Assembly: GCA_031181345.1 (NCBI GenBank)
Contig: JAPSLC010000001.1
Location: 149,698 to 213,697, forward strand
DNA length: 64,000 nt
Reading direction: 5' to 3'
Source of the DNA: Cupriavidus sp.
GTDB taxonomy: Bacteria > Pseudomonadota > Gammaproteobacteria > Burkholderiales > Burkholderiaceae
The notes beneath the pieces were generated by a model, which saw only the letters and a list, made by a program, of their open reading frames with translations, did no database searches and was not told the origin of the DNA. This document shows positions 16,883-25,342 of this stretch, one piece after another (positions within the stretch are counted from its first letter, which is position 1; each line of letters starts with the position of its first letter). The position numbers were made by a program, and so were the translations under genes.

Positions 16883-19122
16883 ATAGCAACAACATCCGGA
16901 GCACCCACTCCGAGCGCGCGGACGAGCGCGATGGCATGGTCGATCTGACATCCTGGTTCGACGTGCTGGCGCGATACCGGTGGACCTTCTTGACGGTGGC
17001 GGGCCTGGTCATCGCGCTCGGTGCGATCTATGCACTGATCGCGCGGCCGGTCTATCGCGCCGACATCATGGTACAGGTCGAGGAGAGCACCAACACCACC
17101 GCGGCGACCAACCGCGTGGCCGCCCAGATCTCGCCGATCATCGAGGTCAAGTCGGCCGCCTCCGCCGAGATCGAGCTGCTGCAGTCGCGCATGGTGGTCG
17201 GGCGCGCGGTCGACAACCTGATGCTGAACATCGAGGCTTCGCCGCGCTACTTCCCCATCGTGGGCCGCGCGATCGCGCAGAGCAACAGCGAGCTGTCGCG
17301 GCCGGGCCTGCTCGGCTGGGGCGGCTTCGCCTGGGGCAGCGAATCGATCGCGGTCAGCGAGCTGACGGTGCCGGCCGAGATGGACGAGCGCAAGATCACG
17401 GTGACCGCGCTCGGCAAGGGCGAATACCGCGTCAGCTTCGCCAGCGATCCGGCCCGCGCCAACGGCAAGGTCGGCGAGCCGCTGACCGTGAAGACCGCGT
17501 ACGGGCCGGTCAACCTGACCATCAGCAAGCTCGACGGCCGTCCCGGCGCGCAGTTCGAACTGCGCCATCTGCCGCGCCTGGCCGCGATCGCCCGCCTGCA
17601 GCAGCAGCTTCACATCATGGAGCGCGGCAAGCAGAGCGGCGTGATCGGCGTCACGCTCGAAGGCGATTCGCCGCAGCTGACCGCGGCGATCCTGAACGAG
17701 ATCGGCATGGAGTACGTCGAGCAGAACGTCCGCCGCAAGGCCGCGGAAGCGGAGAAGTCGCTCGAATTCCTGCAGGGCCAGATGCCGCAGCTGCGTCAGC
17801 AGGTCGAGGCCGCCGAATCGCGCTATAACGCGATGCGCAACCAGCGCGGCACGGTCGACCTGAGCGAGGAATCGAAGCTGATTCTGGCGCAGTCGGTGCA
17901 GATCCAGACCCGCCTGCAGGAACTGAAGCAGAAGCGGCAGGAACTGGCGATGCGCTTCGTCGGCGACCATCCCAGCATCAGCGCGATCGACGGCCAGATC
18001 GACAGCCTGACCGCGCAGCTGAACGGCGTCACCGGCCGCATTCAGCGCCTGCCCGATGTCGAGCAGAACGTGCTGCGGCTGATGCGCGACGTCAAGGTCA
18101 ACACCGAGCTCTATCAGGCCCTGCTCAACGACGTGCAGCAGCTCAAGCTGATGAAGGCGAGCAAGGTCGGTACCGCACGCCTGGTCGATCCGGCCAACGT
18201 GCCGCTCAAGCCGGTGCGGCCGAACCGCCCGCTGATCGTCGCGGTGGCGGTGGGCCTGGGCGTGCTGGCCGGCCTGCTGATGGTGGTGGTGCGCCGCTCC
18301 CTCGACGGCGGGCTGACCGATGCCGACGAGATCGAGCAGCATACGGGCCTGACGGTCTACGCGACGATCCCGCTGAGCCAGCAGCAGACCCGCAAGTTCG
18401 GCGGCGCCAAGCCGCTGCCCGGCCTGCTCGCGCTGCAGGAGCCCGAGGACCCGGCGATGGAGAGCCTGCGCAGCTTCCGCACCGCGCTGCAGTTCGCGCT
18501 GGTCGGCAGCCGGAATCGCATCGTGGTGATCACGGGCCCCGCACCGGGCGTCGGCAAATCCTTCATCGCCGCCAACTTCGCCGCGATCCTGGGCGCCGGC
18601 GGCAAGCGCGTCGCGCTGGTCGACGCCGACCTGCGCCGCGGCGGCCTGAACCACCGCTTCGGGTCGCGCCGCTCGCCGGGGCTGAGCGACGTGCTGCTCG
18701 GCACGCCGCTGGACAAGGTGTTGCAGCGCCAGGTCGCGCCCGGGCTGGACTTCATCCCGACCGGGGCGCAGGCGCCGCAGCCGGCCGACATGCTGAACAG
18801 CCCGGGCATGGAGGCGCTGATCGATGAACTGAAGTCGCGCTACGACGTGGTGCTGATCGATTCGCCGCCGGTGCTGTCGGCGGCCGATGCGGGCATCCTG
18901 GCCAGCAAGGCGGGCGCGGTCTTCCTGGTGGCGCGCGCCGATGTCACCACGGCCAGCGAGCTGCAGGCGACCGACAAGGCGATCCGCCATGCCGGCGGCG
19001 ACGTCAAGGGCGTGTTGTTCAACGGCCTGCACGTCGAGGGCCGCTGGTACCGCTCGCACTACCACTTCGGCAAGTATCGCTATATGAACCAGTACAGCGC
19101 CATCAAGGCCAAGCGCGCCTGA
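16879..19122 (+). CDS. wzc: Tyrosine-protein kinase / chain-length regulator Wzc
   Basis: A 747-residue BY-kinase fused to a Wzz-type periplasmic domain. Transmembrane segments lie near residues 36-55 and 448-470, with a long coiled-coil periplasmic region between. The cytoplasmic kinase has Walker A GPAPGVGKS (about residue 552), Walker A' VALVDADLRRGG and Walker B DVVLIDSPP. The C-terminus is a tyrosine cluster (WYRSHYHFGKYRYMNQY, about 724-740), the autophosphorylation tail acted on by Wzb. The start at 16879 is supported by GGGGAGG immediately upstream; an in-frame ATG at 16861 is less likely. Confidence 0.93.
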   Translation: MNSNNIRSTHSERADERDGMVDLTSWFDVLARYRWTFLTVAGLVIALGAIYALIARPVYRADIMVQVEESTNTTAATNRVAAQISPIIEVKSAASAEIELLQSRMVVGRAVDNLMLNIEASPRYFPIVGRAIAQSNSELSRPGLLGWGGFAWGSESIAVSELTVPAEMDERKITVTALGKGEYRVSFASDPARANGKVGEPLTVKTAYGPVNLTISKLDGRPGAQFELRHLPRLAAIARLQQQLHIMERGKQSGVIGVTLEGDSPQLTAAILNEIGMEYVEQNVRRKAAEAEKSLEFLQGQMPQLRQQVEAAESRYNAMRNQRGTVDLSEESKLILAQSVQIQTRLQELKQKRQELAMRFVGDHPSISAIDGQIDSLTAQLNGVTGRIQRLPDVEQNVLRLMRDVKVNTELYQALLNDVQQLKLMKASKVGTARLVDPANVPLKPVRPNRPLIVAVAVGLGVLAGLLMVVVRRSLDGGLTDADEIEQHTGLTVYATIPLSQQQTRKFGGAKPLPGLLALQEPEDPAMESLRSFRTALQFALVGSRNRIVVITGPAPGVGKSFIAANFAAILGAGGKRVALVDADLRRGGLNHRFGSRRSPGLSDVLLGTPLDKVLQRQVAPGLDFIPTGAQAPQPADMLNSPGMEALIDELKSRYDVVLIDSPPVLSAADAGILASKAGAVFLVARADVTTASELQATDKAIRHAGGDVKGVLFNGLHVEGRWYRSHYHFGKYRYMNQYSAIKAKRA

Positions 19123-19155
19123 TTCGCACGGCCTTCACCCTACCGTCGTATCAAC

Positions 19156-19188
19156 GCCGATCCCCGCCCCGCGCGGGGATCGGCATTT
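19156..19188 (+). terminator. Terminator of the wza-wzb-wzc operon
   Basis: The 11-bp stem GCCGATCCCCG / CGGGGATCGGC (19156-19166 and 19174-19184) is followed by ATTTTG. A strong hairpin with a short U-run about 35 bp after the wzc stop. Confidence 0.8.
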
Positions 19189-19395
19189 TGTAGGACAGCC
19201 GGCGCGCGTCGCGTAGGAGCGCGCTGTCGGTCTTTTTGCCATTTGTAAGGAGTTGTTGAAAGGCGGAAACGGCGACGAGCGCTTGCCATCAAAAATCGAA
19301 CGAGCGGCACCATCCATCGATCGCGTGCCGCCACCGTCGTCCCCGCGGCCCCATCGGCCGCGGGCTTCGTCCGATAACAACTCACGAGGTCCGAT

Positions 19396-19914
19396 ATGTC
19401 CCGAAACCTGACTGTGCGCACCCGAACCGCCCTGGCGGCCCTGGCCGCGGGCCTGATCAGCGCAACCGCCTTTGCGCAGGCGCCGATGGCGCCCTCCACC
19501 GGCACCGGTGCCGATACCAGCGTTGGCGCGGGTGCCGCCGCTGGCGCCGGCGGTACTGGTGTGGGCGCTGGCGCCGGCGTTGGTGTCGGCGCTGGTGCTG
19601 GTGCCGGCACGATGGCGCCCTCCGGCGCCGCCTCGACCATGCCGACCACCGGCCCGGCTCCCGGCAGCGTTCCGGCCGGCATGGTCGCCACGCCTTACGG
19701 CCCGGGCGTCTATCAGCTGCAGCCGAAGCTGGATCCGCTGGTCGAACGGCGCCAGGCACGCGCCGAGGCACGCGGCGAGTACCGCGAGCGCAAGTCCGAA
19801 GCGCGGCAGGAATACAGGCAGGAAGTGAAGGCCGCCAAGCAGGAGCGCAAGGCGGAGATGCGCGAGGCCAACGAGGAAGCCAAGCGCGAACTGACCACCC
19901 CGCCGGCGCGCTGA
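19396..19914 (+). CDS. Secreted Gly/Ala-repeat protein with charged helical tail
   Basis: A 172-residue protein with a signal peptide (MSRNLTVRTRTALAALAAGLISATAFAQ, cleavage after AFA). It then has a low-complexity block of Gly-Ala-Val repeats (about residues 40-75), a Pro/Thr-rich stretch, and a strongly charged C-terminal helix rich in Arg, Glu and Lys (ERRQARAEARGEYRERKSEA onward). No known domain is recognisable. ACGAGG lies upstream of the ATG. It follows the wzc terminator and so probably has its own promoter. It resembles the secreted Gly/Ser-rich protein at 6377-7060 in composition; both may be envelope or matrix proteins, which is inference. Confidence 0.65.
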   Translation: MSRNLTVRTRTALAALAAGLISATAFAQAPMAPSTGTGADTSVGAGAAAGAGGTGVGAGAGVGVGAGAGAGTMAPSGAASTMPTTGPAPGSVPAGMVATPYGPGVYQLQPKLDPLVERRQARAEARGEYRERKSEARQEYRQEVKAAKQERKAEMREANEEAKRELTTPPAR

Positions 19915-19922
19915 CGCGCGGC

Positions 19923-19940
19923 GGGCGGCCCGGGCCGCCC
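19923..19940. terminator. Bidirectional hairpin between convergent genes
   Basis: GGGCGGCCCGGGCCGCCC is an 18-bp perfect palindrome between the secreted-protein gene (ends 19914) and the convergent hydrolase gene (ends 20000). It lacks a U-tract but is placed as a shared transcript end. Confidence 0.5.
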
Positions 19941-19999
19941 CGGGCGCTGGACGATGCCGGAGCGCAGTCCAGGGCCTGCGAGGCGGCCCGCGCGGCCGG

Positions 20000-21799
20000 C
20001 TAGGTGGCGGGCCAGGTGGCCGAAGACGCGGCCAGCGAAGGACTCGATGCCGCTCTCATCGGCGAATCGAACGCCGCCAATTGCCGCATCAGGCAAGCCG
20101 CGAACTGTGCGCGGCTCTCGGGCAGAAACAGCGAATGGTCCAGTCGCGGCAACACATGGGCACGAATGCAGCTCAGCTGGGCCAGCGCCTCCAGATGCCG
20201 ACCAAAGCGCGAACGCGCTTCCTCCAGACCGATATCCCCCGCCCCGTACAGCAGATCGACGCGCACGCCACGGCGTTGCAGGCTGTGCATCGCCTCGCGC
20301 GCATACGCGTCCAGATCCTTCGCGCCCGGCTCGGCCCCGGCGCGGCTGGAAAATAGCCGACGCGCCAGTGCCGCGGCATGCGGCCACGGATCGATCTCGC
20401 CGCGCAGCACCCGCAGCCATTGCGCCGGGTTGCGCGCCGCGGCCAGATACACCCGCGTCGATTGCGGCTCGGCTTCGGCGGAGCCATCTCCGGCATGGCC
20501 GTCCCAGCGGAACTTGAGCAGGTTGGCCAGCACCAGCCCATCGATGGGCGCCGCGGCCAACGCCGCCTGCAGCGCGAGGAAGCCGCCGGAGCAGACCCCG
20601 GCCGCGACCACGCGACGATAGCCGCGCGAGCGCAGCCACGCCGCGGCCGCAGCGACATCGCGCCACGGCTGCTCGCCATAGAGCGCCGCGATCCGCATCG
20701 TGCGCGCGGCCCGCGGACTATCGCCGAGCGCCGATACGTCCAGCCGCAATCCCGCCACGCCGGCATGGGCGAGCTGGCGGGACAGCGTGACGAACAGCCG
20801 GCAATCACCGACATGGTGGTTGCCGCCGGTGTTCGGGAACAGCACCGCCGTGCCGGTCGCTGTTGCCATCGTCTCGCCGCCATCGTCGGGCGTGCACAGC
20901 ACGCCGAACAGACGGCCGCCATCGAGCCACACCGGCTGCTCCACCGTTCCCTCGACCCGCAGCACGGCATCGTCCGCGACATGGCACGACGGCCGGCCAC
21001 GGCGCGCGACCGCAGCGGCCGGACCCAGCCATTGCGCGATCTGCTGCCACGCTTGCTCGGGCACGCTGCTGCTGTCTGCCGAGCGCATCATGGCCGGATA
21101 CTCGTCGAAGTCGAACCGCGTCACCTGCGCGCCCTGCGCGCGATAGCGGGCGGCCAGCGCAGCGACCGGCGAACCGGCGCCGGGCCACGCATCGAGCAGC
21201 AGCACCCGCGGCGCGGGACACGTGGCACGGCGTTCGAGCCGCAGCGCCTCGAGCAAGGCCACGGCATCGGACGGCAGCCGATGGCCCAGCACCTCGCAGG
21301 CGCCGTCATGCGGCGGCGCGACCGGAATATCGGGGATCGCGTTATTGCACCAGCTGCCCTGCAGCGCGCGCAGCTCGCGCAGATAGGTGCGGCCGGTCAC
21401 CGGTGGCGCCAGCAGGATCAGTCCGTCGGGACGCTGTCCCCCGTCGGCGGCCATCGCCTCGGCGGCCAGCACGGCGAGCGTCGCGCCCAGGCGCAGGCCG
21501 CACAGCACCACGCGCTCGACCCCGGTATGCGCGCGCAGCGTCTGCGCGGCACGTACGATGCTGTGCGCGCAGGCGCTGAGCCGATCCGGACCCTCGTCGG
21601 TCCCCGCCGAATCGCCGCAGCCGGGATAGTCGAAGCGCAGCACCGGCATGCCGGCGCTGGCGAGGTCCGCGGCCAGATGGCGCCACGCCCGATGCGACCA
21701 CATCGCTTCGTGGCCCCACGGCGCGCACAGCACCACGCCGGTTGCGCCAGGGCCGGCATGCAGCCAGCCGACGCAGTGGTCGAACGCCACTCGCTTCAT
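20000..21799 (-). CDS. Tandem alpha/beta-hydrolase protein
   Basis: A 599-residue protein made of two alpha/beta-hydrolase domains. The first (about residues 1-270) has LHAGPGATGVVLCAPWGHEAMWS and VLRFDYPGCGDSAG, but its nucleophile elbow reads CGLRLGA, with Arg where Ser is expected. The second (about 290-590) has a Cys at the elbow (AAGVCSGGF) and a candidate catalytic His in LPRLDHSLF. Related hydrolase pairs occur in exosortase-associated EPS clusters, but no exosortase is present here. CGGGGGGA precedes the ATG at 21799. It lies 100 bp downstream of the second BY-kinase gene and may end the same operon. Substrate unknown. Confidence 0.7.
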   Translation of the reverse strand: MKRVAFDHCVGWLHAGPGATGVVLCAPWGHEAMWSHRAWRHLAADLASAGMPVLRFDYPGCGDSAGTDEGPDRLSACAHSIVRAAQTLRAHTGVERVVLCGLRLGATLAVLAAEAMAADGGQRPDGLILLAPPVTGRTYLRELRALQGSWCNNAIPDIPVAPPHDGACEVLGHRLPSDAVALLEALRLERRATCPAPRVLLLDAWPGAGSPVAALAARYRAQGAQVTRFDFDEYPAMMRSADSSSVPEQAWQQIAQWLGPAAAVARRGRPSCHVADDAVLRVEGTVEQPVWLDGGRLFGVLCTPDDGGETMATATGTAVLFPNTGGNHHVGDCRLFVTLSRQLAHAGVAGLRLDVSALGDSPRAARTMRIAALYGEQPWRDVAAAAAWLRSRGYRRVVAAGVCSGGFLALQAALAAAPIDGLVLANLLKFRWDGHAGDGSAEAEPQSTRVYLAAARNPAQWLRVLRGEIDPWPHAAALARRLFSSRAGAEPGAKDLDAYAREAMHSLQRRGVRVDLLYGAGDIGLEEARSRFGRHLEALAQLSCIRAHVLPRLDHSLFLPESRAQFAACLMRQLAAFDSPMRAASSPSLAASSATWPAT

Positions 21800-21874
21800 C
21801 GATCGTCCCCCCGGGATGCGGTCCCTGCGCGCGGCAACGCGCGCGCAGGTCCTGTCGATGCCGATCAATACCGA

Positions 21875-21890
21875 CGCAGAAACGGGTACG
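21875..21890 (-). repeat. Outlying origin iteron copy
   Basis: A perfect copy, in reverse orientation, of the 16-bp iteron CGTACCCGTTTCTGCG that fills the origin array at 42.3-43.3 kb. It lies in the 100-bp gap between the BY-kinase stop (21900) and the hydrolase start (21799), about 20 kb from the array. Confidence 0.9.
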
Positions 21891-21899
21891 CTGCCCGCT

Positions 21900-24287
21900 T
21901 CACGCCTTGCCGGCGGCGGCTGCCACCGGGCGTTCGAGGGCACGGGTCGCCGGTGTTGCAGGCGGCAGCGGCATGCCCAGATATGGATTGATGGTGGCGA
22001 AGTCCGCGCGGTTGCTGCGACGCTGGGCCACGCCGTTGATGATGCCGCCCGCGATGCGCGCGTCGGCGCGCGAGAGCCGCTTCAGCGTGTCGTCGACCTG
22101 TCCGGGCAGCGTCACGTCGGCGCGCATGACCAGCAGTGTCGAGCCGGCCAGGCTGGCGATCAGCATCGCGTCCGCGACCGACAGCACCGGCGGCGTATCG
22201 ACGATGACCAGGTCGAAACGCTCCTTGCACTGCTGCAGCGCGTCCTTCAGCGTCGGCAGCATCAGCAGCTCCGACGGATTGGCCGGCGTGGCACCGGCGC
22301 CGAGGATGCACAGGCCCGCGACCACGGTGGGCTGCACCGCCGCGCCCACCGGAATGCGGCCGGCCAGCACGTCCGACAGTCCCGGCTCGGCGGCCTGGCC
22401 GAACCACGTCGCGACCTTGCCGCGCCGCATGTCGGCGTCGATCAGCAGCACGCGCTGTCCGGCCTCGGCGAACAGCACCGCGAGATTGACCGCGGCGAAG
22501 GTCTTGCCGGCACCGGGCGCCGGACTGGTGATCGCCAGCACGCCATCGGGCGCGGCGCGCAGGCCGAAGTACAGCGAGGCTCGCACGCTGCGCAGCCCTT
22601 CCACCGCTAACGCATGCGGCGAGCGCCGCGCCAGCAGGAAGCGGTCGTGCAGCCCGTTGCCACTGCGCGCGCCGGCCTGCGGCTCGGCGCCGCCTTGCGC
22701 CTCGGCCAGCGCGGAGCCGGGCGCGGGCGCGGCCAGGCGTTGCCGCGCGGCATCGGCCAGCCCCATCGCCGCCATCGCGCCGAAGCGCCGTTCGAGTTCG
22801 GCCTGGCGCTCCAGTTCGGCCTGCTCGTCGCTGAAGGCGACGTCGCCCAGCATCGACAGGCCCAGGCGCGCTTCCGCCTCGTTGGCATCGGCGACCACCG
22901 GCTTGACGCGCCGGCGCAGCATCACGCCGCCGATCGCCAGCGCCAGCGCGGCCACGCCGCCGGCGATCGCGGCCGGCCATGGGCCGACGCCGACCGGCAC
23001 GGTCGAGGCCGCGGCGGCATCGACGATGCGCACCGCGCTGCTGCGATCGGCCTGCACCAGCGACAGCTGTTCGATCTTGCGGCGCAGGGTCATGTACATG
23101 TCTTCAGCCACCTTGACATCGCGCGTCAGCGCGACCGATTCGCGCTCGGACAGCGACAGGTTCTGCATGCGCTCGTCCAGTTCGCGCCGCTCGCGGATCA
23201 GCTGCTGGATCTGGCTGTCGACGGTCTTGACCTCGTTGGCATCGGTGGTGAAGCGCTGCAGCAGCTTGGTGCGCTCGAGCCGCAGCGCGGCGATCTGGCG
23301 CTGGTACTCCATGCTGCCCTGCAGATACGACTGCGCATCCTGGGTCGGCTGGATCGAGCCGGAGCGCGAACGATAGCGGGTCAGCGCCGCCTCCGCGCGT
23401 TCGAGTTCGGCCTGCACGCGCGGCAGCTCGGCCGCGAGAAAGGCCAGCGATTCGGCCGCGTCGCCGCGGCGCGCACTGGTCTGCCCGCGGATATAGCCAT
23501 CGGCGATGCCGTTGACCAGATCGGCGGCCTGCTTGCGATCGCCGCTCTGCCACGACAGCCGCACCGTGCCGCCCGGCATTTCGCTGACCTTGAGCTGGTT
23601 TGCGATGGCGTCGACCGTGGCCACCGGATCGCGCCGCATCAGCGTGAAGCGCGTGCCAGGCCGCGCGTCGATGCGCGAGATCAGGACCTCGACGCCATCG
23701 ACGGCCGCCGACTCGCCGACGCGGCCTTCGAGCAGCGTACGGTTGGCATCGCTCAGGCGGAACGCGCCGCCGCTGAGCACCTCCAGCGTCAGCGGCTTGT
23801 TCAGCAGCCGCTCGGGCACCGCCAGCGTATCGAGCGCGATGCGCTCGCCGCCCCACGCATAGCCCATCCCCGGCGGCCAGGCGCCGCGCACCTGTCCCGG
23901 CTCGGACAGGCGTGCCGCCAGTGCGCCGACCAGCGGCGCGCGCACGGGCTCGGCCGTGATGCCGAGCCTGAGCTGCTCGATCACCGGCGCGGCCACCGCG
24001 CGGCTCTTCAGAATGCTGGCGTCGAAGCCGGCGGCCGGATTGGACGGCATGCCGGGCGCGCCCGGTGCGCCGCTGACGGCGACGTCAGGCTGGGCCACCT
24101 GGATCAGCGCCGCGGCTTCGTAGCGCGGCGGCACCGTCAACGCGGCCAGTCCGGCCACGGCGGCGCCGGCCAGCGTCGCACCGACCAGCAGGCCGGCGCG
24201 ATCCTGCAGGGCACGCGCATAGCCGGCCGGCCGCTGCGGCACCACGTTCGGAGCCGGCATCGTTCCGGCGAATGACAACCTGTCCAC
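21900..24287 (-). CDS. Second Wzc-type BY-kinase lacking a tyrosine-rich tail
   Basis: A 795-residue protein with the Wzc architecture. It has an N-terminal Wzz segment with a transmembrane helix (AGLLVGATLAGAAVAGLAAL), a periplasmic coiled coil, a second transmembrane helix (AIAGGVAALALAIGGVML), then an ATPase with SPAPGAGKTF (about residue 587), VLLIDADMRRG and FDLVIVDTPP. The C-terminus (INPYLGMPLPPATPATRALE) has a single Tyr instead of a cluster, so phosphoregulation must differ from the wzc product at 16879. The GTG at 24287 is chosen because CAGGAG lies six bases upstream. It follows the Crp-like gene by 27 bp. Confidence 0.85.
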   Translation of the reverse strand: MDRLSFAGTMPAPNVVPQRPAGYARALQDRAGLLVGATLAGAAVAGLAALTVPPRYEAAALIQVAQPDVAVSGAPGAPGMPSNPAAGFDASILKSRAVAAPVIEQLRLGITAEPVRAPLVGALAARLSEPGQVRGAWPPGMGYAWGGERIALDTLAVPERLLNKPLTLEVLSGGAFRLSDANRTLLEGRVGESAAVDGVEVLISRIDARPGTRFTLMRRDPVATVDAIANQLKVSEMPGGTVRLSWQSGDRKQAADLVNGIADGYIRGQTSARRGDAAESLAFLAAELPRVQAELERAEAALTRYRSRSGSIQPTQDAQSYLQGSMEYQRQIAALRLERTKLLQRFTTDANEVKTVDSQIQQLIRERRELDERMQNLSLSERESVALTRDVKVAEDMYMTLRRKIEQLSLVQADRSSAVRIVDAAAASTVPVGVGPWPAAIAGGVAALALAIGGVMLRRRVKPVVADANEAEARLGLSMLGDVAFSDEQAELERQAELERRFGAMAAMGLADAARQRLAAPAPGSALAEAQGGAEPQAGARSGNGLHDRFLLARRSPHALAVEGLRSVRASLYFGLRAAPDGVLAITSPAPGAGKTFAAVNLAVLFAEAGQRVLLIDADMRRGKVATWFGQAAEPGLSDVLAGRIPVGAAVQPTVVAGLCILGAGATPANPSELLMLPTLKDALQQCKERFDLVIVDTPPVLSVADAMLIASLAGSTLLVMRADVTLPGQVDDTLKRLSRADARIAGGIINGVAQRRSNRADFATINPYLGMPLPPATPATRALERPVAAAAGKA

Positions 24288-24314
24288 GGCAATCTCCTGA
24301 CGCACTGGCGCGGT

Positions 24315-25037
24315 TCACGCTTCGGCGAGGGCCGGCAGCAGCCGGTCGAACTCGCGCTTGACGAGCTTGTAGCATTCGCACGAATGCGCTTCGAGCCCGT
24401 GACGATCGAGCACCGTGATATGGCCGCGGCTGTGGTGGATCAGGCCGAGGTCCTCCAGCTTGCCGGCGGCCTCGGTCACGCCCTCGCGGCGCACGCCGAG
24501 CATATTGGCGATGACCTGCTGCGTGATCACCAACTCGTTGGTCGCCATGCGATCGAGCGCGAGCAGCAGCCAGCGGCACAGCTGCTTGTTCAGCGAATGA
24601 TGGCGATTGCAGACCGCGGTCTGCGCGATCTGCGTCAGCACCGCCTGCACGTACAGCAGCGTGGCGCGCTGGATCGTCGGCGAGCGCATGAACTCCTGGC
24701 GCAACGTGCCCGCGGACAGCCGATAGGCGAAGCCGGGCGTGCGCACCTCGACGCGGCACGGCATCGTGTCGCCGCCGGTCAGCACCGGAATGCCGACCAG
24801 GCCCTCGTTGCCGATCGCGGCGATCTCTGCCGTCGCGCCGTTCTCCAGCAGCGACAGCATCGACACGATCGCCGTGGTGGGGAAGTACACATGGTGGATG
24901 CGTTGACCCGAGTCGGTGAGCAGTTGTCCCGCACGCATCCGTACCAGCTCGATGTGTCCCGACAGCGTTTCCCATTCCTTGCGTGGCAGCGAGGCCAGCA
25001 GGTGGTTGACGTGCAAATCCGAACGTTGACCGATCAT
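24315..25037 (-). CDS. Crp/Fnr-family transcription regulator
   Basis: A 240-residue regulator. The N-terminal cupin-like cyclic-nucleotide-binding fold covers about residues 20-130 (with GNEGLVGIPVLTGGD), a long dimerisation helix follows, and a C-terminal Crp-type winged helix lies near residues 150-215 (NELVITQQVIANMLGVRREGVTEAAGKLE). The usual RxS/T cAMP-contact motif is not evident, so the ligand may differ or be absent. No Fnr-type N-terminal Cys cluster is present. AGGGAGAA precedes the ATG. Being first before the BY-kinase gene suggests it regulates polysaccharide production or its own operon. Confidence 0.85.
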   Translation of the reverse strand: MIGQRSDLHVNHLLASLPRKEWETLSGHIELVRMRAGQLLTDSGQRIHHVYFPTTAIVSMLSLLENGATAEIAAIGNEGLVGIPVLTGGDTMPCRVEVRTPGFAYRLSAGTLRQEFMRSPTIQRATLLYVQAVLTQIAQTAVCNRHHSLNKQLCRWLLLALDRMATNELVITQQVIANMLGVRREGVTEAAGKLEDLGLIHHSRGHITVLDRHGLEAHSCECYKLVKREFDRLLPALAEA

Positions 25038-25342
25038 TTCTGTTCTCCCTTCTTGTCCTTTTTGTTGCTGTTTTTCCTCGCCTCGCACCAATGCCCCTCG
25101 GCGACGTCCGTCACAACCACGAGACAGCGACGCTGACCGTGACGGCGACGCGGTGCGGCTTGCGTGCTTCCATTAAGTTCCATCTGTGGGACGCCCAACA
25201 GTAGCCGCACGGCTGAAACCTGCTCATCCTTCGGTAGGTGGGAATCGGGAGGGAGCCGCGTTACAGCGGTGCAACCATTTGGCGCAGCGCATCGGCGATG
25301 CGACAGCGGGTCGTGATGGGGATTGGCTTGCGCGTCGATGCG
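25038..25342. other. Intergenic region upstream of the Crp-like gene
   Basis: About 305 bp between the GH2 gene stop and the regulator start. The part adjoining the regulator is pyrimidine-rich on the plus strand (purine-rich leader on the transcript). No gene, terminator or clear promoter consensus is visible, but a regulator promoter is expected here. Confidence 0.5.

Noticed and set aside
20000..21799. Evidence for an exosortase system
   Set aside because: The hydrolases recall exosortase-associated genes, but no exosortase or PEP-CTERM protein is present in the window.
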